Assembly: GCA_021790995.1 (NCBI GenBank)
Contig: JAJYFA010000013.1
Location: 1 to 39,706 of the forward strand
Direction of reading: 5' to 3'
From: Acidobacteriota bacterium
Lineage (GTDB): Bacteria > Acidobacteriota > Terriglobia > Terriglobales > Acidobacteriaceae
Length of the DNA stretch: 39,706 nucleotides
Shown: piece after piece, positions 1 to 8,410 of the stretch
Numbering within the stretch: the stretch's first letter is position 1
Layout: each line of letters begins with the position of its first letter
Notes under the pieces: generated by a model
Seen by the model: only the letters and a program-made list of their open reading frames with translations
Databases searched by the model: none
Told to the model about the DNA's origin: nothing
Translations under genes and position numbers: made by a program

Positions 1-752
1 AAAACACGGGAAGGGTCGCCGCCGAACTCGGCGATGTTTTCGCGAACCCACTGGAGCGCGAGCACCAGGTCGAGCATTCCCACGTTGCCCGAGTCGGGAT
101 ACTGTTTGGGGTCGATCGCGGCGAGATAGAGAAAGCCGAAGGCGTTGAGCCGGTGATTCACAGTGACGACAACCACGTCGCCGCGTTTGCACAGGCGCTT
201 GCCGTCGTAGAGCGGACTATTGACAGAGCCGTTGTTGTACGCGCCGCCGTGAAAGTAGACCATCACGGGGCGCTTGCGATGATCGCGCATCCCGGGCGCG
301 AAGACGTTGAGGTGCAGGCAATCTTCGCTCTCGATGCCGGCTTCGGGCGCGATGCGCAACCGGGCTCCGGGCGGCGTCATGCCTGCGTGTCCCAGGCTGG
401 GTGCGGTATTCGCGCGGGGGATCGTCAACTGTGGAGCGCGCGTGGTGAACTCGCTGCAGGATTTGATGCCGGTCCAGGGCCTGGGCGGTTGCGGCGCCTG
501 AAAGCGGAAGGAAGCGGTATCGCCGCCGTAGGGTACGCTGCGGAAGATGTTGATGCCGTCTTCAACCCAGCCGTTGATTTTGCCGTAGGAAGTGGTGGCG
601 ATCGTAACGATTCTGGATTCGCTTGCGCCGCCCGACGGGCTAAACTGCGCGCTGAGGCTCGCAGGAAACGAGAAGGCAGTGTGGCGGAGGGCGAGAGCGG
701 CTGCGGCGGCTCCGGTGGAACGCAAAACGGTGCGGCGAGAAAGTGGCTTCAT
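1..752 (-). CDS. Carboxylesterase type B family hydrolase, partial (3' end outside window)
   Basis: This is the first 250 residues of a type B carboxylesterase (alpha/beta hydrolase), read leftward and still open at the window edge. The N terminus carries a twin-arginine motif (SRRTVLRS, residues 5-12) followed by an Ala/Leu-rich stretch, so Tat export is likely. Family marks are the EDCLHLNV signature near residue 143, the oxyanion-hole HGGAY at 168-172 and the GNVGMLDLVLALQWV stretch near 222. The FGGDPSRV lead-in to the nucleophile elbow ends the visible part, so the catalytic serine itself lies outside the window. The substrate cannot be told from this part. The ATG at 750-752 is chosen because it places the Tat signal at the start. 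It is separated from the next minus-strand gene by about 150 bases with no recognisable feature. Confidence 0.87.
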   Translation of the reverse strand, partial: MKPLSRRTVLRSTGAAAAALALRHTAFSFPASLSAQFSPSGGASESRIVTIATTSYGKINGWVEDGINIFRSVPYGGDTASFRFQAPQPPRPWTGIKSCSEFTTRAPQLTIPRANTAPSLGHAGMTPPGARLRIAPEAGIESEDCLHLNVFAPGMRDHRKRPVMVYFHGGAYNNGSVNSPLYDGKRLCKRGDVVVVTVNHRLNAFGFLYLAAIDPKQYPDSGNVGMLDLVLALQWVRENIAEFGGDPSRV

Positions 753-905
753 GGAAGTGGCTCCTGAATCGCAAGAAGGCGGCGAAATCCCATCTTACTC
801 CCGGGCTTCTGCGCCGCGAAGGAGTCATCCCGTTCCAAATGCAAGGTGCGCGAAGGAACAACTGCGGTCATTCATGCCGCGGTGCGGCTCCCGCTGCGTC
901 TTCCG

Positions 906-1982
906 CTATTTTGGCGTGGCTACGGTTTCGCCGATCGGCCGCGGCGACGGGAAGTAGCCGGTGCGGGTGCGCACCGTGAGCTTACCCATACCCCTGGCCT
1001 GAGCCGTTACCTCAATCTTGCGGAAGCCCGGAATCGACATGGGCTTGGAGGAGTGATAACCGATGGTGTACTGGCTGCGGATGTCGCGCGCCACCTCGGC
1101 GGCGATCTGGTCGACTTCTTCGACGGATTTGGGAAAGAAGGCCATGCCTCCGGTCTCCTGCGAGAGCATTTCGAGCGCGCGGCGCGCGTGGCGCGTCTCG
1201 GCTCGGGACATTTCGTTGCCGAACAGCAGGCCGATCGAGTAAATCACCGGGCCGGAGAGTTCCTGCACGCGGTGGATGGTCTGTTCCAGATCGAGGCTCG
1301 AGGCGTTGTCGTCGCCGTCGGTGATAATCACCAGCACCTGCTTGGGCCGTTTGGCGTCGGAAGCCAATTTGTCGGCCGAAGCGGCGACGGCGTCATAGAG
1401 CGCAGTGCCGCCGCGCGAGTCGATGTGCGAAAGTCCGTCGCGGAGCTTCGCGATGTTTGACGTGAAATCACAGTCGATGAAGGCCTCGTCGGAAAAGTTG
1501 ACCACGAAGGCCTCGTCCTGCGGGTTCGAGGCGAGCACCAGATCGAGCGCGGCCTTGTTGACGGCAGGCCGCTTGCGGTACATGGAGCCGGAGTTGTCGA
1601 TGACGAGGCCCATCGACACCGGCAGATCGGTGTGCTGGAAGCTGATGATGGTCTGCTTGACGCTGTCCTCGTAGACCGTGAAATTGTCTTTGGTCAGGTT
1701 TTCGACCAATTGCTGGTCGCTGTTGAGCACAGTGGCGTTTAATACGACTTCTTCGACGTTCGTGCGCAATAAGTAGCCTTTACCCTGCTTGCGCACGACT
1801 CCTGCCGGCGCCACTGGAGGCACGATGTCGGGCGAGCGCACCGGATCGGTGTCCTCGGTCAGCGGCTGAGAATGAGCTGACGGAGCCGCTGCCCGAGGCG
1901 CCTGCTGGGCGCGAAGCGCAGGGAACAAGAGTCCCGAAGTGACGAAAAACGCGGCCAAGGCCGCTCTAATGCAATGGCGCAT
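906..1982 (-). CDS. Secreted VWFA-related acidobacterial protein (second of a tandem pair)
   Basis: About 358 residues with a signal peptide (MRHCIRAALAAFF... up to ALRAQQ) and a von Willebrand factor A domain. The MIDAS metal site is visible as DNSGSM (residues 129-134), a Thr in GGTALYDAV and an Asp in ITDGDDN. This is the architecture known as the VWFA-related acidobacterial domain, believed to act outside the cytoplasm in protein binding; its partners are unknown. An earlier in-frame ATG at 2000 is possible, but the one at 1982 begins the cleaner signal peptide. Either start overlaps the 3' end of the upstream paralogue (stop at 1966), which suggests translational coupling. C-terminal residues after the VWA fold (RKIEVTAQARG...RTRTGYF) match those of the upstream paralogue, so the two probably arose by duplication. 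Confidence 0.88.
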   Translation of the reverse strand: MRHCIRAALAAFFVTSGLLFPALRAQQAPRAAAPSAHSQPLTEDTDPVRSPDIVPPVAPAGVVRKQGKGYLLRTNVEEVVLNATVLNSDQQLVENLTKDNFTVYEDSVKQTIISFQHTDLPVSMGLVIDNSGSMYRKRPAVNKAALDLVLASNPQDEAFVVNFSDEAFIDCDFTSNIAKLRDGLSHIDSRGGTALYDAVAASADKLASDAKRPKQVLVIITDGDDNASSLDLEQTIHRVQELSGPVIYSIGLLFGNEMSRAETRHARRALEMLSQETGGMAFFPKSVEEVDQIAAEVARDIRSQYTIGYHSSKPMSIPGFRKIEVTAQARGMGKLTVRTRTGYFPSPRPIGETVATPK

Positions 1983-2976
1983 AATACCCGGTACGAGCAT
2001 AAACGGTCAGCGGAGGCAATCCCGGTGGAGGATCTACCTTTACCTTCACTTTACGCCACTTGCCGTCGCGGGTCAGGTTACCGGGCTTGTAGCCGATGAC
2101 GTACTGGTTCCGCAGTTCGGTGGAGATCTTTTCCGCAATATCGCTCATTTCATCCACATCGTCGACACGGAAAAGGCGCCCGCCGGTAGCAGTACTGATG
2201 TCGTCGAGCAGTTGCGGGCCGGTACGCTCTTCGGGGGTGGGCGCGTAGGGATCGAAGATGCCGATGGAGTAGATCTCCACGTCGGCCTCGCGCACCTCGG
2301 CGCGCACTTCGTTTTCGGTGTAGCGCGAGCGGTTGTCGCCGCCGTCGGAGACCACGAGCAGCGCCTTGCGCTGGTGGTGCGCGTCGTCCATTTTGATGAG
2401 GCCGTAGTAGATGGCGTCGAGGAGCGCGGTGCGATGGCCGGCATGCACATTCGCCAGCCGGGCCCTGATATCGTCAACAGAACTGGTGAAGTCATCCAGC
2501 AGCTCTGGCCGGTCGTTGAAGCCGATAACAAAGAACTCATCCTGCGGGTTGGCGGTCTTGATGAACTGCAGAATCGCTTCGCGGGCGCGAAGCAGCTTGG
2601 AGGTCATGGATCCCGAAAGGTCGAAGATGATGCCGATCGAGACCGGGGCGTCTTCACATGCAAAACTCGATATCTTCTGTTTGCTGTTGTTCTCGAAGAC
2701 CTGGAAATCCTCCGCTTCGAGGCCGGTAACCAGGCGATTCAGCGGATCGGTGACGGTGACGGGAACCAGCACCAGATCGACGTCGGCGCGGATAAACGAA
2801 CCGGGGTGGATGCGCATGGCGGCAGACCCGGATTCAGGACCTGCCTCAGCGCCTTTGGGTTCGCCGGCAGGCGCGGCGGGAGTTGCCGGAGGCCCTACGT
2901 GCACTTTATTGAGTTGGTCTTCCTGGGCCGAGGCTCGCGCCAGAACCAGAACCGCTGCCAACACGCAAAAAGACAT
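1966..2976 (-). CDS. Secreted VWFA-related acidobacterial protein (first of a tandem pair)
   Basis: About 336 residues if started at the ATG at 2976, which gives a textbook signal peptide (MSFCVLAAVLVLARASAQ). The mature part begins with a beta-rich region (VDLVLVPVTVTDPLNRLVTGLEAEDFQVFE is split here by description: a DLVLVPVTVTD strand then a GLEAEDFQVFE strand) and continues into a VWFA domain with MIDAS residues in FDLSGSM, the Thr of HRTALLDAI and the Asp of VVSDGGDN. The protein ends in a KVKV...ARTGYYAP strand shared with its neighbour. Alternative in-frame starts exist at 3045 (ATG) and 3021 (GTG, with AGGAG only three bases upstream). Its stop lies inside the downstream paralogue, so the pair is probably one transcript. 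Function beyond metal-dependent ligand binding is unknown. Confidence 0.87.
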   Translation of the reverse strand: MSFCVLAAVLVLARASAQEDQLNKVHVGPPATPAAPAGEPKGAEAGPESGSAAMRIHPGSFIRADVDLVLVPVTVTDPLNRLVTGLEAEDFQVFENNSKQKISSFACEDAPVSIGIIFDLSGSMTSKLLRAREAILQFIKTANPQDEFFVIGFNDRPELLDDFTSSVDDIRARLANVHAGHRTALLDAIYYGLIKMDDAHHQRKALLVVSDGGDNRSRYTENEVRAEVREADVEIYSIGIFDPYAPTPEERTGPQLLDDISTATGGRLFRVDDVDEMSDIAEKISTELRNQYVIGYKPGNLTRDGKWRKVKVKVDPPPGLPPLTVYARTGYYAPLH

Positions 2977-3257
2977 CCGGCGGCAGATCGCGAGGAGGTC
3001 GCCGCCCCCGCCGTGGCTCACGCGCTCCTGGGGAAGCAAAATCATGCGGCACCAAGGGGGTTGAACGAGATAGTAGCACGCTTTGTGTGTCTCCGGCGTA
3101 ACAGCCGCGCACAGGTTTAAACCGGCAGAACGCGGGCGATCCGGAACCTGCCGGTAGGCTGGGATACAATCAAGCCTGAGCGCCCCGATAACTAGCTGCC
3201 GGCAACGGCGTCCGGGGCAAAAATCCACCTCTTTAACGGCGGAGAACAACCTTCCTC
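2977..3257. other. Divergent intergenic region between VWFA pair and DUF1015 gene
   Basis: This spacer separates two genes read in opposite directions and so must hold promoters for both. On the plus strand a TACAAT at 3165-3170 could serve as a -10 element, but no convincing -35 lies 16-18 bases upstream. GGCGGAG at 3238-3244 is a weak ribosome-binding candidate for the DUF1015 gene. The size of the spacer depends on which VWFA start is used. I see no repeat or RNA structure here. Confidence 0.3.
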
Positions 3258-4583
3258 ATGGCTCGTCTTTATCCTTTTCGCGCCTGGCGCTACAACCCCG
3301 CTGCAGTTCGGCTGGACGACGTGGTCACACAGCCCTACGACAAGATTTCGCCTGCTATGCAACAGGCCTACTACCAGCGCAGTCCCTATAACCTGGTCCG
3401 GATCATTCTGGGCCTGCCTGAACTATTTGACGCGGAAAAGGGCGAAAATGTCTATACCCGCGCGGCGAGGGATTTTCGCGCCTGGCGGGAGTGCGGCGTA
3501 CTGGCGCAGGAGCAGGATCCCTGCGTGTTCGCTTATGCTCAGCGATTCCAGGTGCCTGGAGCCGGAATTGTGAAGGAAAGGCGCGGGTTTATCGCGCTGG
3601 GCAAGCTCCACGACTATTCCGAGAAGGTGGTCTTCCGGCACGAGCAGACGCTTTCAAAACCCAAAAGCGACCGGCTGAACCTGCTGAAGGCCACGCGGGC
3701 GCACTTCGGGCAGATCTTCATGCTTTACTCCGACCCCTCGGGCAGCGTGGAGAAGATTCTTTATGACGGCAAGGGGCCCGCCGATGTCGAAGTGACCGAT
3801 GAATACGGCGTGGTGCACAGGCTGTGGCGCGTGAATAATCCCGCCGTCATTCGTCTGCTGACAACAGCCATGGCCGACAAAAAGCTGATCATTGCCGACG
3901 GGCACCACCGCTACGAGACTGCGCTGAATTATGCGAGGGAGCACGCATCCACCGCGGCTGTTCAGCCGGAGATGAGCGCCACTGGCCTTCCGCAGCCTGC
4001 ATATCCAGAGGCCGCGGCGATGATGACATTCGTGAACATGGATTCCGACGGCCTGGTGATTCTGCCGACGCATCGCGTGGTGCACAGCCTGAAGGACTTC
4101 GACCCTGCCGCGTTTCGCGCCAGGGCCGAGGAGTTTTTTACCGTGGAGAAGCTCGCGCCCGGAGATGCGCAAAGTTACATCGCGGCGTTGAAAGCACAGA
4201 AGGTCACGGCATTTGTGGCCGTGACGCGCGGCGGCGACTTCTTGCTGTGCGCCAAACCCGAGACAATGACGAAGGTGCTCGCGGACGTGCCCGAACGGCA
4301 GCGGCAGCTCGACCTGACCCAACTGCACTCGGTCGTTCTCGACCGCCTTCTCGGCCTCGACGCCGAAAAGGTGCGTGAGCAGACCAATCTGCGCTACCTG
4401 CGCGACGCGAGCGAGGCCGTCGATCAGGTGCGCAAGGGCGAGGCAGACGTAACATTCCTGACCAATCCCGTCACCATGGAACAGTTGCGCGAAGTGGCCT
4501 TCGCGGGTGAGGTGATGCCGCAGAAATCGACGGACTTCTTCCCCAAACTGCTGAGCGGCCTGACGATTTATGCGTTGGAGTAA
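3258..4583 (+). CDS. DUF1015 family protein
   Basis: A 441-residue cytoplasmic protein of the DUF1015 family, found widely in bacteria and some archaea and without an established biochemical role. The N terminus (RLYPFRAWRYNP...VTQPYDKISP) and the central ADGHHRYETA stretch near residue 215 are typical of the family, as is the full length. The region around residue 360 (LHSVVLDRLLGL) and the end (MPQKSTDFFPKLLSGLTIY) also fit. There is no signal peptide or membrane segment. It stands alone on its strand after a divergent spacer and is followed after 38 bases by the envelope gene run, so it may be co-transcribed with it. Older annotations link DUF1015 genes to serine metabolism through neighbourhood, but nothing here supports that. 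Confidence 0.9.
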   Translation: MARLYPFRAWRYNPAAVRLDDVVTQPYDKISPAMQQAYYQRSPYNLVRIILGLPELFDAEKGENVYTRAARDFRAWRECGVLAQEQDPCVFAYAQRFQVPGAGIVKERRGFIALGKLHDYSEKVVFRHEQTLSKPKSDRLNLLKATRAHFGQIFMLYSDPSGSVEKILYDGKGPADVEVTDEYGVVHRLWRVNNPAVIRLLTTAMADKKLIIADGHHRYETALNYAREHASTAAVQPEMSATGLPQPAYPEAAAMMTFVNMDSDGLVILPTHRVVHSLKDFDPAAFRARAEEFFTVEKLAPGDAQSYIAALKAQKVTAFVAVTRGGDFLLCAKPETMTKVLADVPERQRQLDLTQLHSVVLDRLLGLDAEKVREQTNLRYLRDASEAVDQVRKGEADVTFLTNPVTMEQLREVAFAGEVMPQKSTDFFPKLLSGLTIYALE

Positions 4584-4621
4584 GGCGTGAGCAGCGACCG
4601 GTAGTGAGTGGTTAGTGAATC

Positions 4622-5416
4622 GTGGACGGTGGACCGATCAACGCGCGCTTCGTGCTTTTCGCACGGTCTGCGAGGAGTGGCGAGTTCCGTAAACCTGGAA
4701 CTGCGGCAGCCTTCAGCCGGACAGTCGTCTTCGCCTGCATGCTTCTTGTCTGCGCGCGGTGCCTGCTTGCCGCGCAAAGCCCGGCTGCGGCGGCTCCGCA
4801 GCGATTTGCTGTGGTGCTGGACGCGGCTCACGGCGGCGACGATCTGGGCGCAAAGCTCGGCAGCCAATCGGAAAAGGATCTGACGCTGGCGCTGAGCGTC
4901 AGGCTGCGCTCGCTGCTCGCGGCGCGCGGAATCTCCGTGGTGACGACGCGCGAGTCGGATATGGATGTCGACGCGGACCACCGCGCCGAGATTGCCAACC
5001 ACGCCAAAGCCTCGGCCTGCCTGAATCTGCACGCCGCTCCGGCAAGCGGGAAGAACCCGCCCGCCGTGCACCTGTTTCTCTCCTCTCTTCCCGCTGCTAA
5101 GGATGCTCCGCTGATGCCGTGGCGGACGGCGCAATCGGCGTGGGTGGCGCGCAGCACGGAGCTTGCGGGTGTGTTGAATTCGGCGCTTACCCAGGCGGGT
5201 ATCCCGGTGACATTGGGCCGCACGGCGCTGCCTGCGATCGACAGCATGGCCTGTCCGGCGGTGGCGGTTGAAGTAGCCCCGCAACTCCCGGCAGACGCGC
5301 AGGATACGGCCGGCGCAGATGGGGCCGTATTCGTGGCCAAGGTGGCGGATGCCCTGGCAGCGGCGCTGGTGGAGTGGCGATCCAACGGCGCCCCATTGGG
5401 AGAAAAACAGCCGTGA
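4622..5416 (+). CDS. N-acetylmuramoyl-L-alanine amidase-like protein (Amidase_3 fold)
   Basis: A 264-residue protein with an uncleaved or cleavable hydrophobic N-terminal segment (about residues 34-51) and an amidase-3-like domain. The zinc ligands can be picked out as H70 (DAAHGGDDLG, a variant of the usual DPGHGG), E84 (SEKDLTL) and H137 (LNLHAAP). E217 in AVEVAP fits the catalytic glutamate. Such enzymes cut the bond between muramic acid and the stem peptide in the periplasm. The match is divergent, so activity is not certain. The start is GTG at 4622; no strong ribosome-binding site is seen, and a start nearer the hydrophobic segment is possible. Its stop overlaps the next start (GTGA at 5413-5416), which ties it to the GerMN gene. 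Confidence 0.78.
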   Translation: MDGGPINARFVLFARSARSGEFRKPGTAAAFSRTVVFACMLLVCARCLLAAQSPAAAAPQRFAVVLDAAHGGDDLGAKLGSQSEKDLTLALSVRLRSLLAARGISVVTTRESDMDVDADHRAEIANHAKASACLNLHAAPASGKNPPAVHLFLSSLPAAKDAPLMPWRTAQSAWVARSTELAGVLNSALTQAGIPVTLGRTALPAIDSMACPAVAVEVAPQLPADAQDTAGADGAVFVAKVADALAAALVEWRSNGAPLGEKQP

Positions 5417-6045
5417 TTCCCCGCCACCAGACCGTGCTGATCGTGATTTTGCTTGTCGCCTCGGCGACGATGGGAACCGTGTTGTGGAACCAGTTGCGGC
5501 GCGCGCACGAACGGCTGCTGCGCGGTGAGGTTGTGGCGCCAACACATGCGCCGCAGGTGGCCCCGGCCGAGCAGGCGACTCTGATGGTGGCTAACGACGC
5601 GGACAACTCCGTCTCGCCGCGGATTCTGACTCTGCCCTTGCCGCAGAACCCTGAAGACCGGGCGCGCGCGCTGCTGGGCAAACTGCTTGACCTCTATGCC
5701 GCACATGACTCGACGCATCCGGTTCCCGGCGGCGCCAGTTCGATCGCGCAGGTGTTTCTGGTGCCCATCGCGGAGAGCGGCGGAAAGACCTCGGCAAATT
5801 CGCCGCAGCTTGCCGTGGTGAATCTGACGGGAGCTTTTGCGAACGGCCATCCCTCGGGGCTTGAGACCGAGACGCTGACCATCCTCTCCATCTGCGACAC
5901 GCTCAACGCCAATCTGCCGCGTGTCACGCAGGTACGATTCCTGGTGAACGGCCAACCGCGAGCCACGCTGGCGGGCCATGCCGATTTGACGCGCACCTAT
6001 CTTGCCGGGCCGTCCACAAACACGCCGGAAGGCGACCAGCCATGA
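5413..6045 (+). CDS. GerMN domain protein, membrane-anchored
   Basis: About 210 residues: one N-terminal membrane segment (QTVLIVILLVASATMGTVL), a Pro/Ala-rich linker, then a GerMN domain of about 120 residues ending near LVNGQPRATLAGHADLTRTY. The run VVNLTGAF, followed by TLTILSICDTLNANLP and VTQVRFLVNG, is characteristic. GerMN domains were named from Bacillus GerM, a sporulation and germination protein, but occur in many non-spore-formers next to cell-wall amidases. The GTG start at 5413 is favoured over an upstream GTG at 5374 because a GGGAGA lies about nine bases before it and it gives the 4-base overlap with the amidase. It also overlaps the next gene by ATGA. A role in peptidoglycan remodelling with the amidase is inferred from this coupling. 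Confidence 0.82.
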   Translation: MIPRHQTVLIVILLVASATMGTVLWNQLRRAHERLLRGEVVAPTHAPQVAPAEQATLMVANDADNSVSPRILTLPLPQNPEDRARALLGKLLDLYAAHDSTHPVPGGASSIAQVFLVPIAESGGKTSANSPQLAVVNLTGAFANGHPSGLETETLTILSICDTLNANLPRVTQVRFLVNGQPRATLAGHADLTRTYLAGPSTNTPEGDQP

Positions 6046-7472
6046 CGCGAACGCGAAAGATCCTGGCCTGGACTGCTCTGCTGGCATTCGCTCTCGCACT
6101 CCGCATCGGCCTGGCCGTAGCCTCGCCCAACATCTTCTTCCCCGACGAGATCTTTCAAACCCTGGAGCCTGCTCACAGGCTGGTCTATGGATTCGGAGTC
6201 ATTTCCTGGGAGTGGCGTCTGGGAATCCGTTCATGGGTCTTCCCAGCGTTTCTTGCCGGAATCATGCGCGCGACGGCGTGGATGGGCGCGGGATCGACCG
6301 GCTACCTGTTCGGAACGTACCTTGTGCTCTCGCTGCTCTCGCTTGTCACGATCTGGTTCGGCTATGCATGGGCCAGGCGCGCCAGTGGAACTCCCGCGGC
6401 AATTATCGCTGCGCTGGCCTGCTCCTTCTACTTTGCCATGGTCTACTTTGCCCCCAAGACGTTCACTGAGGTTGTGGCGGGGCACATCATGCTGCCCGGT
6501 CTCTATCTGGGTGTCTACGGCCAAAGAATAGGCGAGCGCAAGCGGTTCTTCCTTGCAGGAATGTTCCTGGGCCTCGCTGCTTGTCTGCGCATGCAGTTGC
6601 TGCCCGCCATGCTCTTCGCGGCCATTTACTTCTGTTTCCGAAGCTGGCGCGAGCGAATGCCCGCCGTTGCCGCCGGCTTCGCCGCGCCGGTCCTCTTTTT
6701 CGGCGCCGTAGATTGGATGACATGGTCCTATCCCTGGCAGTCGTTTCTGCGCTCCTACCAGACAAATGTCGTCAGCGGGATTGGCAAGGAATTTTCGTTT
6801 CACGAGCCGTGGTACTGGTATCTGCTCGCGATCATCGTTTTGCTCGGCCCGGGCGTCCTGCTGCTCTTTCATGGCGCGCGCCGCAGCCCGTTCCTTGCCG
6901 TTCTGTGCGCGATCGTCGTGATTTCGCACAGCTTCGTCGCGCACAAGGAGATTCGCTACATCTATCCGATCGTGGCGCCGGCGCTCACACTGGCTGCCAT
7001 GGGACTGGTCGACCTGCTGGAGGAACTGCGTCCGGGAGCGAGATGTCTGGGCAAACCCCAATGGGTGCTGGCTATTGGCGTGGTCTTCTTTTCCGTTTCG
7101 TCCGCCCTGCTGGCCGTGCAATGCGCGAACTGGTACAAGACGTGCTGGGGCATCGGCGCCTTCGACCGTCTCAGCCGCCGGGCGGATCTGTGCGGTGTGG
7201 GATTGTATGAAGTTTCGTGGACGCAATCGGGAGGCTATGTTCATCTCCATCGCAATGTGCCGCTGATGCAACTGCCAGGCGCCTCCGCGCTTGCCGGGGA
7301 AGCTCCATCGTTCAACGCTTTAATCGCCCCGCAAAACGCGCCCGGTCTTCCTTTCGGGTTCAGGCAGTCGCAGTGCTGGCAGGGAGTTTGCCTGTATGAG
7401 CGGACGGGAGGCTGCGTCGCTCCTCGCGCGGACGAGGAGTTGAATGCGTATCTCAAAGCCATCGGGCGCTGA
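6042..7472 (+). CDS. Alg9-like (GT22 family) mannosyltransferase, polytopic membrane protein
   Basis: A 476-residue membrane protein with about ten hydrophobic segments and a GT-C fold. The first luminal/periplasmic loop has FPDEIFQTLEPAHRLVYG (from residue 33), then WEWRLGIRSW. This is the pattern of the Alg9/PIG-B group, whose eukaryotic members add mannose from dolichyl-phosphate-mannose. The acidic pair in FPDE is the expected catalytic site. A later HKEIRYIYPI motif near residue 305 is also typical of GT22. The bacterial acceptor is unknown; a polyprenyl-linked envelope glycan is a guess. The start overlaps the GerMN stop by ATGA, and murI follows after 23 bases, so it sits inside an envelope operon. 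Confidence 0.83.
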   Translation: MTRTRKILAWTALLAFALALRIGLAVASPNIFFPDEIFQTLEPAHRLVYGFGVISWEWRLGIRSWVFPAFLAGIMRATAWMGAGSTGYLFGTYLVLSLLSLVTIWFGYAWARRASGTPAAIIAALACSFYFAMVYFAPKTFTEVVAGHIMLPGLYLGVYGQRIGERKRFFLAGMFLGLAACLRMQLLPAMLFAAIYFCFRSWRERMPAVAAGFAAPVLFFGAVDWMTWSYPWQSFLRSYQTNVVSGIGKEFSFHEPWYWYLLAIIVLLGPGVLLLFHGARRSPFLAVLCAIVVISHSFVAHKEIRYIYPIVAPALTLAAMGLVDLLEELRPGARCLGKPQWVLAIGVVFFSVSSALLAVQCANWYKTCWGIGAFDRLSRRADLCGVGLYEVSWTQSGGYVHLHRNVPLMQLPGASALAGEAPSFNALIAPQNAPGLPFGFRQSQCWQGVCLYERTGGCVAPRADEELNAYLKAIGR

Positions 7473-7495
7473 CGGAGAATGCTACGCTCAAGAAG

Positions 7496-8317
7496 ATGAC
7501 TCCCACCATCGGTGTTTTCGATTCCGGATTTGGCGGATTGACCGTGCTGCGCGCGCTCATTGAGCGGCTGCCGGGCGCGCGGTTCGCGTTCCTTGGCGAC
7601 ACGGCGCGGCTGCCCTATGGCTCCAAGTCGCGGCGCACCATTGCGCGCTACGCGGCCGAGAGCGCGCAGTTCCTGGTGCGCGAACAAGGCGCGGAGTTTC
7701 TTGTCATCGCCTGCAACACGGCCAGCGCGCTGGCGCTCGACGCCATTCAGGATGCGGTACCGGTTCCGGTGCTGGGCGTGATCGAGCCGGGAGCCATCGC
7801 CGCGCGTGAGGCTTCCACGACCGGCGACGTGCTGGTGATCGCCACGGAAGCCACCGTGCACAGCCACGCCTATGCGGCCGCCTGCCGGGCGCGCGGTTTG
7901 CGCGCCATCGAAAAGGCGTGCCCGCTGCTGGTGCCGCTGGTCGAGGAGGGATGGACCGACCATCCCGTCACCGCCGAGGTGATTGAGATCTATTTGAACG
8001 AACTGCGCGCCGAGGCCGCGGCGCAGGGGATGAATCAGGACGCACTGGTGCTCGGCTGCACGCACTATCCGCTGCTGCGGCCGCTGATCGAGCGCGCGGT
8101 GCGGCCGGGCGTGAAGGTGATCGACTCGGCCGAAGCCGCGGCCGAGCAGGCCGTGGAGATCTTCAATGGAAGGGTTGCGCGTGCGGCTGGAGGCGCGGCG
8201 GCCGAGACCGAGATTCGCTGTTTCGCGACGGATTCGGTGGAAAAGTTCGAGCGGCTTGGATCGCGATTCCTGGGCCGGCCTGTGGGCCACGTGGAGCTGA
8301 TCGATTTGGGCGGGTGA
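7496..8317 (+). CDS. murI: Glutamate racemase
   Basis: A 273-residue cytoplasmic enzyme that interconverts L- and D-glutamate, supplying D-Glu for peptidoglycan stem peptides. The N terminus IGVFDSGFGGLTVLRAL is the family signature. The two catalytic cysteines are C73 in IACNTAS and C188 in LGCTHYP. DTARLPYGSKS near residue 35 is also conserved. The length is normal. It lies 23 bases after the GT22 gene with no room for a strong promoter, so it is probably the last or penultimate gene of the amidase-GerMN-GT22 transcript. fabI follows after 93 bases and may have its own promoter. Confidence 0.97.
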   Translation: MTPTIGVFDSGFGGLTVLRALIERLPGARFAFLGDTARLPYGSKSRRTIARYAAESAQFLVREQGAEFLVIACNTASALALDAIQDAVPVPVLGVIEPGAIAAREASTTGDVLVIATEATVHSHAYAAACRARGLRAIEKACPLLVPLVEEGWTDHPVTAEVIEIYLNELRAEAAAQGMNQDALVLGCTHYPLLRPLIERAVRPGVKVIDSAEAAAEQAVEIFNGRVARAAGGAAAETEIRCFATDSVEKFERLGSRFLGRPVGHVELIDLGG

Positions 8318-8410
8318 GGGCGCGAAAATCGTTCTGATATTCTGAGAGTTGGCGCGACGCGGCTCCGCCGTTTCCCTTTTGCACTCGATTCTTGGAGGAA
8401 CTCTCATCGC

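Noticed and set aside
4584-4621. TAGTGAGTGGTTAGTGAAT as a possible tandem repeat
   Set aside because: Only two imperfect units, too short to support a repeat call.
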